From Parafilimonas sp. (GTDB lineage Bacteria > Bacteroidota > Bacteroidia > Chitinophagales > Chitinophagaceae): a stretch of DNA of 7,534 nucleotides. Shown here in pieces: positions 1 to 6,245 of this stretch (the first letter of the stretch is position 1; each line of letters begins with the position of its first letter). The stretch spans positions 1 through 7,534 of the forward strand of contig JAHEZC010000116.1 of NCBI GenBank assembly GCA_023251275.1, given 5' to 3'. The notes under the pieces are model-generated. The model saw only the letters and a program-made list of their open reading frames with translations, had not been told where the DNA came from and did not search any database. Position numbers and translations under genes: made by a program.

Positions 1-665
1 TTGACGATGAAGTGGAACATATAATAAAACTTATTGCTGAATATAAAAAAATTCCTGTGGTAATTGGCGGAGGTCACAACAATGCTTACGGATGTATTAA
101 AGGTGCGGCTAAAGGATTGTATAAAGCAGGCCTGATACCAATTGCTGAAATCAATGCAATCAATTTAGATGCGCATGCAGATTATCGCCCGCTTGAAGGA
201 AGGCATAGCGGTAATCCTTTCAGGTATGCAGAAGAAGATGGGTATCTTGAAAAATACTGTGTAATCGGATTGCACGAAAATTATCTTCCGCAGAATTGCT
301 GGTTAGACATTGTAAACAATCCCTTTATAGACGTAATCACGTTTGAAGATATATTTCTCCATGAGAAAAGAAATTTTTTGCAGGCAATTGCACATGCTAC
401 AGGTTTTACGGAAGGCACTTATTGCGGCATAGAACTCGATATGGACAGTATCCAAAATGCTTTAAGCAGCGCAACTTCACCTGCAGGTGTTACAGCATTT
501 CATGCAAGACAGTATGTTTATTTTGCTGCAATGGATTGCAAGGTTGCATATTTACATATTTGTGAAGGCGCATTTAAGCTGGCAGATGGCAGATCAGATG
601 AAAGCACCGGTAAACTTATCAGTTATCTTGTAAGCGACTTTATTAAAGCAATGGATGTGGAATAA
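1..665 (+). CDS. Arginase-superfamily hydrolase, formimidoylglutamase (HutG)-like, 5'-truncated by the window edge
   Basis: The reading frame is open from base 3 to the TAA at 663-665, so the gene enters from the left. The GTG at 12 is only the first start-like codon and is unlikely to be the true start. About 220 residues are visible; arginase-family proteins usually exceed 300, so the N-terminal part is missing. Counting from that GTG, all six Mn-ligand positions of the family are present: H22 in GGGHNNAYG, D53/H55/D57 in NLDAHADYR, and D143/D145 in ELDMD. This indicates an intact binuclear-manganese ureohydrolase active site. The GGGHNNAYG and GRHSGNPF forms are those I associate with Bacteroidota proteins annotated as formimidoylglutamase, which hydrolyses N-formimidoyl-glutamate to glutamate and formamide in histidine degradation, in the cytoplasm. 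Agmatinase or arginase activity cannot be excluded, and no other hut gene is visible. The gene converges on the nucleoside hydrolase with a 53-bp gap and no clear terminator. Confidence 0.85.
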   Translation, partial: DDEVEHIIKLIAEYKKIPVVIGGGHNNAYGCIKGAAKGLYKAGLIPIAEINAINLDAHADYRPLEGRHSGNPFRYAEEDGYLEKYCVIGLHENYLPQNCWLDIVNNPFIDVITFEDIFLHEKRNFLQAIAHATGFTEGTYCGIELDMDSIQNALSSATSPAGVTAFHARQYVYFAAMDCKVAYLHICEGAFKLADGRSDESTGKLISYLVSDFIKAMDVE

Positions 666-718
666 ACAGGAAAGTAATTTGACCGGCAGCAGGAACAATC
701 TTTTACTTCAATATATTC

Positions 719-1711
719 TTATTCGCTTTTCTTCGCAGGCTGATGCATGATAAGTTTATTGATCAATGCCTGTACTTCTGCGGAAGGAATTGCCTCAACG
801 AGATATGCCTGTGTTTCACCTTTATCATTCCATTCATTGCTTCCATCATTTGCTACTTCAATATGTCCATATTGCAAGTGATAAAACGGCGCAAACCCTT
901 TCACAGCAACCAATACAGCCGTTTCATCCCAGCTCATTCTTCCTGCACTGTCTTCAGCAGCCATGGGAATACAAATCCGAAACACATCTTTTACAGGGCT
1001 ATTCCGAATGTTATCATTATGTATCAATGGCAGTCCCACTTTTATTTTTTTTCCTATTTCAAAACCGCTGAATAAAATATTTCCAGGCCAGTTATTAAAA
1101 ACATATTGCGAAGCTTCAGCATCTATATGAACATTAAATTCCTTTCCCGAAGGAAATCTGCCTGCCATGCATACCAACTGTTTTACCTTTTGTTTCACTA
1201 ATTCTTTCCCGTTCAGGGAAGAAAATTTATCTGCTTTTGATTGTAATAAATTAGCCAGGTTGGTAAGGAAACCCACTGTAACAATCGTTATACTTTTATC
1301 AGGTTGTGCAGCTAAAACTTTCCGATATATTTCTATTGCATCCGGAGCATCATCATTAATTTTTATGCTATGGGGATATTTTGCAAGCAAAGTATCTGTC
1401 CAGTACTGGCCATCTCTTAGTTCTGATGCTTTGCCTTTTGGCACACCGACCGGGATTCCGGGTCTGTTAAAATAAGTATTCAAAACATTCATCACCCCTG
1501 CTACTCCTTCATATTTTGTGCTGGCAATTGTGGCAAGTATTTTTGCTTGACCGCTGTCTGCAAAAGCGTGGAGCAAAGTAATAGCGCCCACATCATCGTA
1601 ATCAGGTCCCATATCGCTGTCGAAAATGATGGAGACAGGCTTTGAATTTTTTTGTGCATGAACTGCAACTGCACAGCACATAAAATATACACAGAATATT
1701 TTTTTAAACAT
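719..1711 (-). CDS. Exported nucleoside hydrolase (inosine/uridine-preferring family)
   Basis: This 330-residue protein should cleave the N-glycosidic bond of nucleosides, giving base plus ribose. The start is placed at the ATG at 1711-1709. It opens a classic signal peptide (MFKK, hydrophobic core, VHA-Q cleavage near residue 19/20), whereas the frame extended to 1858 would overlap the permease gene and precede the signal with an implausible leader. The N-terminal Ca-binding motif is FDSDMGPDYDDVGA (residues 30-43). It is an expanded form of the family's DTDxGxDD, with two extra residues before the final DD. EFNVHIDAEAS (191-201) matches the family's EFNxxxDPEA substrate-pocket motif, and D262 in SWDETAV fits the C-terminal Ca ligand. 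The signal peptide places it in the periplasm or beyond, unlike cytoplasmic E. coli RihA/B/C. It lies 26 bp downstream of the permease gene on the same strand, so co-transcription is likely. Substrate preference cannot be read from the sequence. Confidence 0.9.
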   Translation of the reverse strand: MFKKIFCVYFMCCAVAVHAQKNSKPVSIIFDSDMGPDYDDVGAITLLHAFADSGQAKILATIASTKYEGVAGVMNVLNTYFNRPGIPVGVPKGKASELRDGQYWTDTLLAKYPHSIKINDDAPDAIEIYRKVLAAQPDKSITIVTVGFLTNLANLLQSKADKFSSLNGKELVKQKVKQLVCMAGRFPSGKEFNVHIDAEASQYVFNNWPGNILFSGFEIGKKIKVGLPLIHNDNIRNSPVKDVFRICIPMAAEDSAGRMSWDETAVLVAVKGFAPFYHLQYGHIEVANDGSNEWNDKGETQAYLVEAIPSAEVQALINKLIMHQPAKKSE

Positions 1712-1737
1712 TTCTGATGAATGAATAGTTAAGAATA

Positions 1738-2739
1738 TTACATACCTGCATAAATCAACAATCCAAGTCCTGCAATAAAAAATAAAAACATTGCTGTGAT
1801 CAGCCGATTTGTTCCTTTTGGCGCATGCTGAAATTCCTTCCAGATAAATACCCCCCACAATGCAGCAACAAGTGTGGCACCCTGTCCAAGCCCATAAGAA
1901 ATAGCGGCCCCGGCTTTACCTGCTGCAATAAGGTTAAAAGAGTTTCCAATTCCCCATATTAATCCGCCCAATATCCCAACGGCATGTGTGGAAAATTTTC
2001 CTCTGAAATAATCCCGGTAACTTGCAGGTGCGCCTTCAAATGGTTTTTTCATAAGAATTGTATTGAAAATAAAATTGCTGAGAAAAATACCAACAGAAAA
2101 AATAAATACGGCTGTGTAAGGTGTCATTTTGCCCGGAGCGGGGTTTTCAAAATTATCGAGGTCCATAGATGCGGCAATGAAACGATAGAAAAATGACATT
2201 AATACTCCCGCAACAAGCGAAATAATTATTCCTTTGGTAGAAACTTTTTTATTACCAGCACTTGCTTTTTTATAGGCGATTGCATTAATGATGATGGCGA
2301 CAGCTACTAATGCCACACCTGTAAACAAAATTACCGGGTCACCTTTTTGCGATGCAGCATAATTTACTAATACACCTAATACCAATGCGAGACCAATACC
2401 TATCGGAAATGCAACTGCCATGCCCGCTATAGCGATGGCTGCTGAAAAAAGAATATTGGCAGCATTGAAAACGATACCTCCCGCAAATGCACTTAATACA
2501 TTTGCTATATCGGCCTGGTGCAGGTCGTCTGCAGAACTTCTTCCCTTATCGCCAAAGCTCCCGAGTGTATGCGCAGAGATCAGGGAAAATAATAAAATAC
2601 CGATCACATAGTCCCAGTAGAATAATTCGAAGCGCCATGTTTTTGCGGCAAGCTTTTGCGTATTGGCCCATGAGCCCCAGCATAACATGGTGATAATGCA
2701 AAACAAAACAGCTACGCCATAGTTCTCTATTATGAACAT
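1738..2739 (-). CDS. GRP/DMT-type sugar permease (glucose/ribose porter-like), ten membrane helices
   Basis: This 333-residue, very hydrophobic protein has about ten membrane segments (roughly 7-27, 41-57, 77-97, 99-128, 135-156, 169-190, 207-228, 251-271, 276-300, 311-331). That matches the length and topology of the drug/metabolite transporter superfamily. The N-terminal CWGSWANT (20-27) and the C-terminal GLGQGATLVAALWGVFIWKE stretch (283-302) are typical of the GRP branch that includes the GlcU/RbsU sugar-proton porters. Many Bacteroidota members carry generic multidrug DMT names. It should sit in the inner membrane. The ATG at 2739-2737 is preceded on its strand by an A/T-rich tract without a Shine-Dalgarno sequence. 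It is the first gene of a likely two-gene unit with the exported nucleoside hydrolase, 26 bp downstream. That pairing makes ribose or a nucleoside product a reasonable substrate, but this is inference from context. No defect is seen. Confidence 0.88.
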   Translation of the reverse strand: MFIIENYGVAVLFCIITMLCWGSWANTQKLAAKTWRFELFYWDYVIGILLFSLISAHTLGSFGDKGRSSADDLHQADIANVLSAFAGGIVFNAANILFSAAIAIAGMAVAFPIGIGLALVLGVLVNYAASQKGDPVILFTGVALVAVAIIINAIAYKKASAGNKKVSTKGIIISLVAGVLMSFFYRFIAASMDLDNFENPAPGKMTPYTAVFIFSVGIFLSNFIFNTILMKKPFEGAPASYRDYFRGKFSTHAVGILGGLIWGIGNSFNLIAAGKAGAAISYGLGQGATLVAALWGVFIWKEFQHAPKGTNRLITAMFLFFIAGLGLLIYAGM

Positions 2740-2830
2740 AAAAAAAGATTGAAGGATTATGAATCAAAAATTAATGTTCGGTTACAGATATGAAACACAA
2801 TTTATGTTTTGGTTGCTGCAATCGTACAAT

Positions 2831-2855
2831 ATTACCTTTTGCAAAGAAAGGTAAT
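2831..2855. repeat. Perfect 9-bp inverted repeat with 7-nt spacer
   Basis: ATTACCTTT (2831-2839) is followed by TGCAAAG and then its exact reverse complement AAAGGTAAT (2847-2855). It lies about 90 bp upstream of the permease start, so it could be an operator for the permease/hydrolase unit or a transcribed hairpin. It is AT-rich and not followed by a clear U-tract on either strand, so a terminator is less likely. The function is unknown. Confidence 0.6.
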
Positions 2856-2997
2856 TTATGTATGCTTAATTTAATGCCAGCAGGAATAGAATTTTTTTTT
2901 GCAGTGAAATATTTGAGATGCCTTGCATGCGTTAATTTCAGATCAAAAGAAATATGTTTGATATTTTCCTAATGCAATAAATTATTTGACGAAATCA

Positions 2998-3026
2998 TTT
3001 GTGCAATAGAATCTCTTATATATTTG
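2998..3026 (+). promoter_or_regulatory. Putative Bacteroidota-type promoter (TTTG, 17 nt, TATATTTG)
   Basis: TTTG at 2998-3001 and TATATTTG at 3019-3026 match the known Bacteroidota -33 (TTTG) and -7 (TAnnTTTG) elements. The 17-nt spacing is at the short end of the reported range. Transcription would begin near 3033 and read toward the MATE gene, leaving a leader of roughly 245 nt. A second exact TAnnTTTG (TATGTTTG, 2953-2960) lacks a properly spaced TTTG. Both motifs are short and AT-rich, so chance matches are possible. Confidence 0.35.
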
Positions 3027-3047
3027 CAAATCTGAAATGCAAATCTG
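3025..3047. repeat. 10-bp direct repeat at 13-bp period over the putative transcription start
   Basis: TGCAAATCTG occurs at 3025-3034 and again at 3038-3047, separated by AAA. The first copy overlaps the end of the TATATTTG promoter-like element, and the pair spans the predicted start site. That is a position where a repressor could bind. Being operator-like is inference; the repeat itself is exact. Confidence 0.5.
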
Positions 3048-3103
3048 CGAATTATGAAAATTGTTTAAGGGCATCAGTTTGTTACACAAGCCCGAACATT
3101 TCT

Positions 3104-3133
3104 GCACATTTTCACGGTAGTTAAGCCGTGTGC
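3104..3133. repeat. Hairpin-forming inverted repeat in the MATE leader
   Basis: CACGG (3113-3117) pairs with CCGTG (3126-3130) around an 8-nt loop. Alternatively, GCACA (3104-3108) pairs with TGTGC (3129-3133), with a CGG/CCG inner stem. The two pairings share bases, so only one can form fully. The stems are short, and no U-tract of terminator quality follows. Confidence 0.35.
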
Positions 3134-3185
3134 TTATATTTATTTTCCGGGGCATAATTTTTATTTGTTGAATCTGTGAAGAGGA

Positions 3186-3216
3186 CGTTGAACTGAGCGT
3201 AGCAACGATGTTCAAT
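3186..3216. repeat. REP-like palindromic element with alternative stems
   Basis: GTTGAAC (3187-3193) pairs with GTTCAAT (3210-3216), six Watson-Crick pairs plus one G-T. A competing stem pairs CGTTG (3186-3190) with CAACG (3203-3207). The CTGAGCGTAGC core between the arms resembles small palindromic repeats that I associate with dispersed intergenic repeats in Bacteroidota genomes. Only one copy is present here, so the repeat-family assignment is inference. Confidence 0.4.
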
Positions 3217-3278
3217 CTCTGCGATGCAGCCGGTACCATAAAAAACCATTTATTTATTTTCAAATTAATTTGTTTCAA

Positions 3279-4688
3279 ATGATCTCATATACGCTTCAAA
3301 AAGTAAAAAATATATTTTCTTTCTTTCGCCAGTCACTTGCTGGAGATCACCAGGATTTTACAAAGGGGAGTATCCGGAAAGCTGTGATTTTACTTGCCAT
3401 CCCCATGATCCTCGAAATGATGATGGAATCGGTATTTGCCGTAGTGGATATATTTTTTGTGGGAAGAATTAGCAACGAGGCAGTGGCGACTGTAGCACTT
3501 ACAGAATCTGTATTGACGTTGGTATATTCAATAGCTATCGGGCTAAGCATGGCTGCAACAGCAATTGTGGCAAGAAGAATTGGCGAAAAAAATAATGAAG
3601 CTGCTGCAAGATCAGGCATGCAGGCAGTGATATTATCGCTGTTTATTACGGCATTAATAAGCATCGTGGGTTTCTTTTTTGCAGGTGATATTTTAGGACT
3701 GATGGGTGCATCAGAAAAAATTGTTTTTGATGGCGCTATTTATACCCGCATCATTTTTGGAGGCAGCATTGCCATTATGTTGCTTTTTCTTATCAACGGG
3801 ATTTTCCGTGGCGCCGGTGATGCAGCGTTGGCTATGAAAAGTTTGTGGATAGCCAATATATGCAATATTATTCTTTGTCCTGTGCTGATTAATGGTTGGG
3901 GACCATTTCCTCATCTGGGCCTGATGGGCGCTGCTATTGCAACTACTACCGGAAGAAGTGTGGGTGTACTCTATCAACTGTTCCGGTTGTTCGGGAATAA
4001 AAGTGTGATCAGGATAAAGTTGAATTATTTTATACCGGATTGGAAAATCATAAAGTCTGTATGGAATATTGCATGGACGGGTACAACACAATTTTTGATC
4101 GGCTCAGCAAGCTGGATAGTGCTGGCAAGGATTATGGCAGAATTTCATGCAGCCGCACTTGCGGGTTACCAGGTGGCGATCCGCATCATTATGTTTTTTC
4201 TTCTTCCTGCATGGGGCCTGAGCAATGCCGCTGCAACGCTGGTAGGACAAAACCTCGGAGCCATGCAGCCGCAACGTGCAGAACAGAGTGTGTGGAAGGT
4301 GGCAAAATACAATGCTGTTTTTATGGTGTTGGTTTCCATATTTTTCTTCCTGTTCTCACAGCCGCTGGTTGATTTTATGAATAAAGACGCCGGTGCAAGA
4401 CAGTATGCGATACAGGCTTTGCATATTGTGAGCCTCGGCTATATATTTTATGGGGTTGGTATGGTGATGATGAACGCATTCAACGGGGCAGGAGATACGA
4501 GAACACCCACTGTTGTCAATCTTTTTTGTTTCTGGGCTTTTCAAATTCCGCTGGCTTATTTGCTCGCACTGCATTGGAACTTTGGTCCTGAAGGAGTATT
4601 CATTGCGATTGTAGTTTCTGAATCATTGATTACGGTGGTGAGTGTAATTTTATTTCGGGGAGGCAAGTGGAAAAAAGTGAAAGTGTGA
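3279..4688 (+). CDS. MATE-family multidrug/sodium (or proton) antiporter
   Basis: This 469-residue polytopic inner-membrane protein has the length and twelve-helix layout of MATE exporters, which expel cationic drugs and metabolites in exchange for Na+ or H+. Two homologous halves are visible. FRGAGDA (176-182) in the first half corresponds to FNGAGDTRTP (401-410) in the second, and ATAIVARRIGE (93-103) to ATLVGQNLGA (319-328). The early AIPMILEMMMESVFAVVDIFFVG stretch (40-62) is the typical first-helix region. The ATG at 3279 is chosen as start; the frame could extend three codons to a TTG at 3270, which is less likely. There is no Shine-Dalgarno sequence, only AT-rich DNA. The substrate cannot be told from the sequence. 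The gene stands alone: it diverges from the permease unit, converges on the aldo/keto reductase, and has a long upstream region with possible regulatory repeats. Confidence 0.93.
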   Translation: MISYTLQKVKNIFSFFRQSLAGDHQDFTKGSIRKAVILLAIPMILEMMMESVFAVVDIFFVGRISNEAVATVALTESVLTLVYSIAIGLSMAATAIVARRIGEKNNEAAARSGMQAVILSLFITALISIVGFFFAGDILGLMGASEKIVFDGAIYTRIIFGGSIAIMLLFLINGIFRGAGDAALAMKSLWIANICNIILCPVLINGWGPFPHLGLMGAAIATTTGRSVGVLYQLFRLFGNKSVIRIKLNYFIPDWKIIKSVWNIAWTGTTQFLIGSASWIVLARIMAEFHAAALAGYQVAIRIIMFFLLPAWGLSNAAATLVGQNLGAMQPQRAEQSVWKVAKYNAVFMVLVSIFFFLFSQPLVDFMNKDAGARQYAIQALHIVSLGYIFYGVGMVMMNAFNGAGDTRTPTVVNLFCFWAFQIPLAYLLALHWNFGPEGVFIAIVVSESLITVVSVILFRGGKWKKVKV

Positions 4689-4694
4689 GATAAA

Positions 4695-4764
4695 AAATGT
4701 GTGTGCTGAAATTTTAGAGATAATCATGGCCTTTATTTCTGCCCTTAAATGTGTATGGTGAAAT
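4695..4764. repeat. Imperfect 18-bp direct repeat downstream of the MATE gene
   Basis: The 18-bp segments at 4695-4712 and 4747-4764 both read AAATGTGT, one variable base, TG, one variable base, TGAAAT; 16 of 18 positions agree. They lie in the 261-bp gap between the convergent MATE and reductase genes. A further AAATGTG occurs just after, at about 4768. No function is evident; it may be decayed duplicated DNA. Confidence 0.4.
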
Positions 4765-4906
4765 CGTAAATGTGGCCGCAACAGGTTTACAGATTTGATG
4801 ATGTGGATTAATGCCTTTTTTATATTGAATGATGTGTTGTAATATATTCTTTTAATGTAAAGAACATAAAATGCAGCATCTCTGATCATTTATAACCACG
4901 CTGATT

Positions 4907-4936
4907 TTCTGCATAGATGATATGAGTATGCAATTG
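4907..4936. repeat. Short inverted repeat between convergent genes
   Basis: TGCATA and its exact complement TATGCA flank an 11-nt loop just beyond the 3' end of the reductase gene. It could contribute to termination between the convergent genes. The stem is only 6 bp, AT-rich and has no U-tract, so this is weak. Confidence 0.2.
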
Positions 4937-4949
4937 AAAATTTATAATC

Positions 4950-5945
4950 TTACTTTAAAATACTGTCAATTCTGCTTAGCTCATCATCAGTAAAAACATA
5001 ATTGATAATGCATTGAAGTGAATCAATTATTTGTGCAGGTTTGCTAACGCCAATCAATACAGAAGTGATGCGTGGATCTTTTATAATCCATGCAAGGGCC
5101 ATCTGTGCCAATGATTGCCCGCGTTCTTCTGCAAGCAAGTTTAGCTTGCGTACTTTTTCTATTTTGTCATCTGTTACCTGTTCATCTTCCAATGCACCAT
5201 TGCCACGATGGCTTGCCGCTCTTGAATCTTCAGGTATGCCGTTTAAATATTTATTAGTGAGCAGCCCTTGCGCCAAAGGAGAAAAAGGAATACAACCAAC
5301 CCCTTCATTTCCTAAAAGTTCGAGTAACCCGTTTTCAACCCAACGGTCGAACATGGAATATTTTGGCTGATGAATTAAACACGGTGTACCCAATTGCTTT
5401 AATATCAGGATAGCTTTCGCTGCTTCTTCGGGCTGATAACTTGAAATACCTGCATACAATGCTTTACCCTGGCGAACAATTAAATCAAGTGCGCCCATCG
5501 TTTCTTCCAAAGGTGTTTCAGGGTCAGGACGATGATGATAAAATATATCAACATAATCGAGACCCATGCGCTGCAGGCTTTGATCTAAACTCGCCACCAG
5601 GTATTTCTTTGAACCCCAATCACCATAAGGCCCCGGCCACATGGGCCAGCCTGCTTTGCTTGAAATAATCAGTTCGTCGCGGTAGGGTTTAAAATCTTTT
5701 TTGAAAACACTGCCAAATGTTTCTTCTGCAGAACCTGGAGGTGGACCATAATTGTTTGCAAGATCGAAATGCGTAATGCCTTTATCAAAAGCAAGACGTA
5801 AAATATTACGTGCATTTTCAAATTGATCTATCTCACCGAAGTTGTGCCATAAGCCGAGAGATACCAATGGCAATTTAAGCCCGCTGTTTCCGCAACGACG
5901 GTATTCCATACCTTGATAACGCTGCGCATCTGGTGTGTAAGTCAT
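4950..5945 (-). CDS. yghZ: Aldo/keto reductase, L-glyceraldehyde 3-phosphate reductase (YghZ/GpR) type
   Basis: This 331-residue cytoplasmic NADPH-dependent (alpha/beta)8-barrel reductase closely resembles E. coli YghZ (AKR14 family; also called GpR or MgrA) along its whole length. Shared stretches include YRRCGNSGLKLP (15-26), LSLGLWHNFG-like SLGLWHNFG (29-37), THFDLANNYGPPPGSAEE (58-75), MWPGPYG (102-108) and PLAQGLLTNKYLNGIP (223-238). The catalytic tetrad is complete: D61, Y66, K97 and H138. The SVLIGVSKPAQ segment (295-305) fits the NADPH adenosine-phosphate site. E. coli YghZ reduces L-glyceraldehyde 3-phosphate and methylglyoxal, a carbonyl-detoxification role. I infer the same here, though related proteins act on other aldehydes. 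The ATG at 5945-5943 follows an A-rich tract on its strand. It appears to be a single-gene unit convergent with the MATE gene. Confidence 0.93.
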   Translation of the reverse strand: MTYTPDAQRYQGMEYRRCGNSGLKLPLVSLGLWHNFGEIDQFENARNILRLAFDKGITHFDLANNYGPPPGSAEETFGSVFKKDFKPYRDELIISSKAGWPMWPGPYGDWGSKKYLVASLDQSLQRMGLDYVDIFYHHRPDPETPLEETMGALDLIVRQGKALYAGISSYQPEEAAKAILILKQLGTPCLIHQPKYSMFDRWVENGLLELLGNEGVGCIPFSPLAQGLLTNKYLNGIPEDSRAASHRGNGALEDEQVTDDKIEKVRKLNLLAEERGQSLAQMALAWIIKDPRITSVLIGVSKPAQIIDSLQCIINYVFTDDELSRIDSILK

Positions 5946-6245
5946 TTTTATTTTTTTATTGAATTATACTTTACAAAGATGCTTTTTTTGCAAATGCTTA
6001 TTCAGAATATTATCCATTATTAAAAAGAAAAAATTGCCGAACAATTATTCGATTTTAAAAACCTTCGAAAATTACTTTAAAATTCTTCAATCCCACATGC
6101 TAAAATACCTTGATGGCCGCAGCATAAAAAATAAACATCGGCAACCATTCATCTGCTGTCTGCGTTATTCTTTTGAGTTCAGTAAGCCATCATGTCTTCA
6201 TCACTAACATATACTCCTACTGCTAACTTCAAAATACAAACAGCG
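5946..6245. other. Divergent intergenic region between the reductase and copper-protein genes
   Basis: These 300 bp must hold the promoters of the divergent reductase and secreted copper-protein genes, but I see no convincing TTTG / TAnnTTTG pair in either direction. The nearest matches are CATCTTTG on the minus strand (5981-5974) and TTCTTTTG on the plus strand (6168-6175), each with a mismatch and no properly spaced partner. An imperfect 14-bp palindrome lies at 6038-6051. The TTG-started frame at 5959-6207 shows no domain and is treated as noise. Confidence 0.5.

Larger units (their letters stand above)
2740..3278. other. Gene-free divergent intergenic region with several repeats
   Basis: This stretch of about 540 bp separates the divergent permease and MATE genes. 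The small open frames in it (2790-2972 on +, 2982-3278 on -) show no recognisable domain and look like chance. It holds a perfect 9-bp inverted repeat at 2831-2855, an oligo-T run at about 2892-2900, a promoter-like pair at 2998-3026 overlapped by a 10-bp direct repeat, and two hairpin-forming segments at 3104-3133 and 3186-3216. These are listed separately. It must contain the promoters of both flanking genes. The part after about 3170 looks less AT-rich than the rest. Confidence 0.7.

Noticed and set aside
671..703. AAGTAA / TTACTT inverted repeat as a terminator between the first two convergent genes
   Set aside because: The 6-bp AT-rich stem has a loop of more than 20 nt and no U-tract, so it is probably chance.
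1712..1858. N-terminal extension of the nucleoside hydrolase frame up to an ATG at 1858
   Set aside because: It would overlap the permease gene by 121 bp and put about 49 unrelated residues before a clear signal peptide. The ATG at 1711 is a much better start.
2765..2773. TAATTTTTG on the minus strand as a -7 element for the permease unit
   Set aside because: The spacing within the motif is one base too long for TAnnTTTG, and no TTTG sits at the right distance upstream.
2790..2972. 60-codon frame on the plus strand with several cysteines
   Set aside because: The cysteines do not form regular metal-binding spacing, no family is recognisable, and it lies in a region expected to hold promoters.
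2982..3278. 98-codon frame on the minus strand opposite the MATE leader
   Set aside because: There is no recognisable domain, the composition is typical of random AT-rich translation, and it covers the promoter-like and hairpin elements.
4650..4889. 79-codon minus-strand frame between the MATE and reductase genes
   Set aside because: It overlaps the 3' end of the MATE gene and the imperfect repeats, and resembles no protein family.
5959..6207. 82-codon TTG-started frame upstream of the copper-protein gene
   Set aside because: No domain or signal peptide is visible, and the Lys/Asn/Phe-rich content matches AT-rich non-coding DNA.
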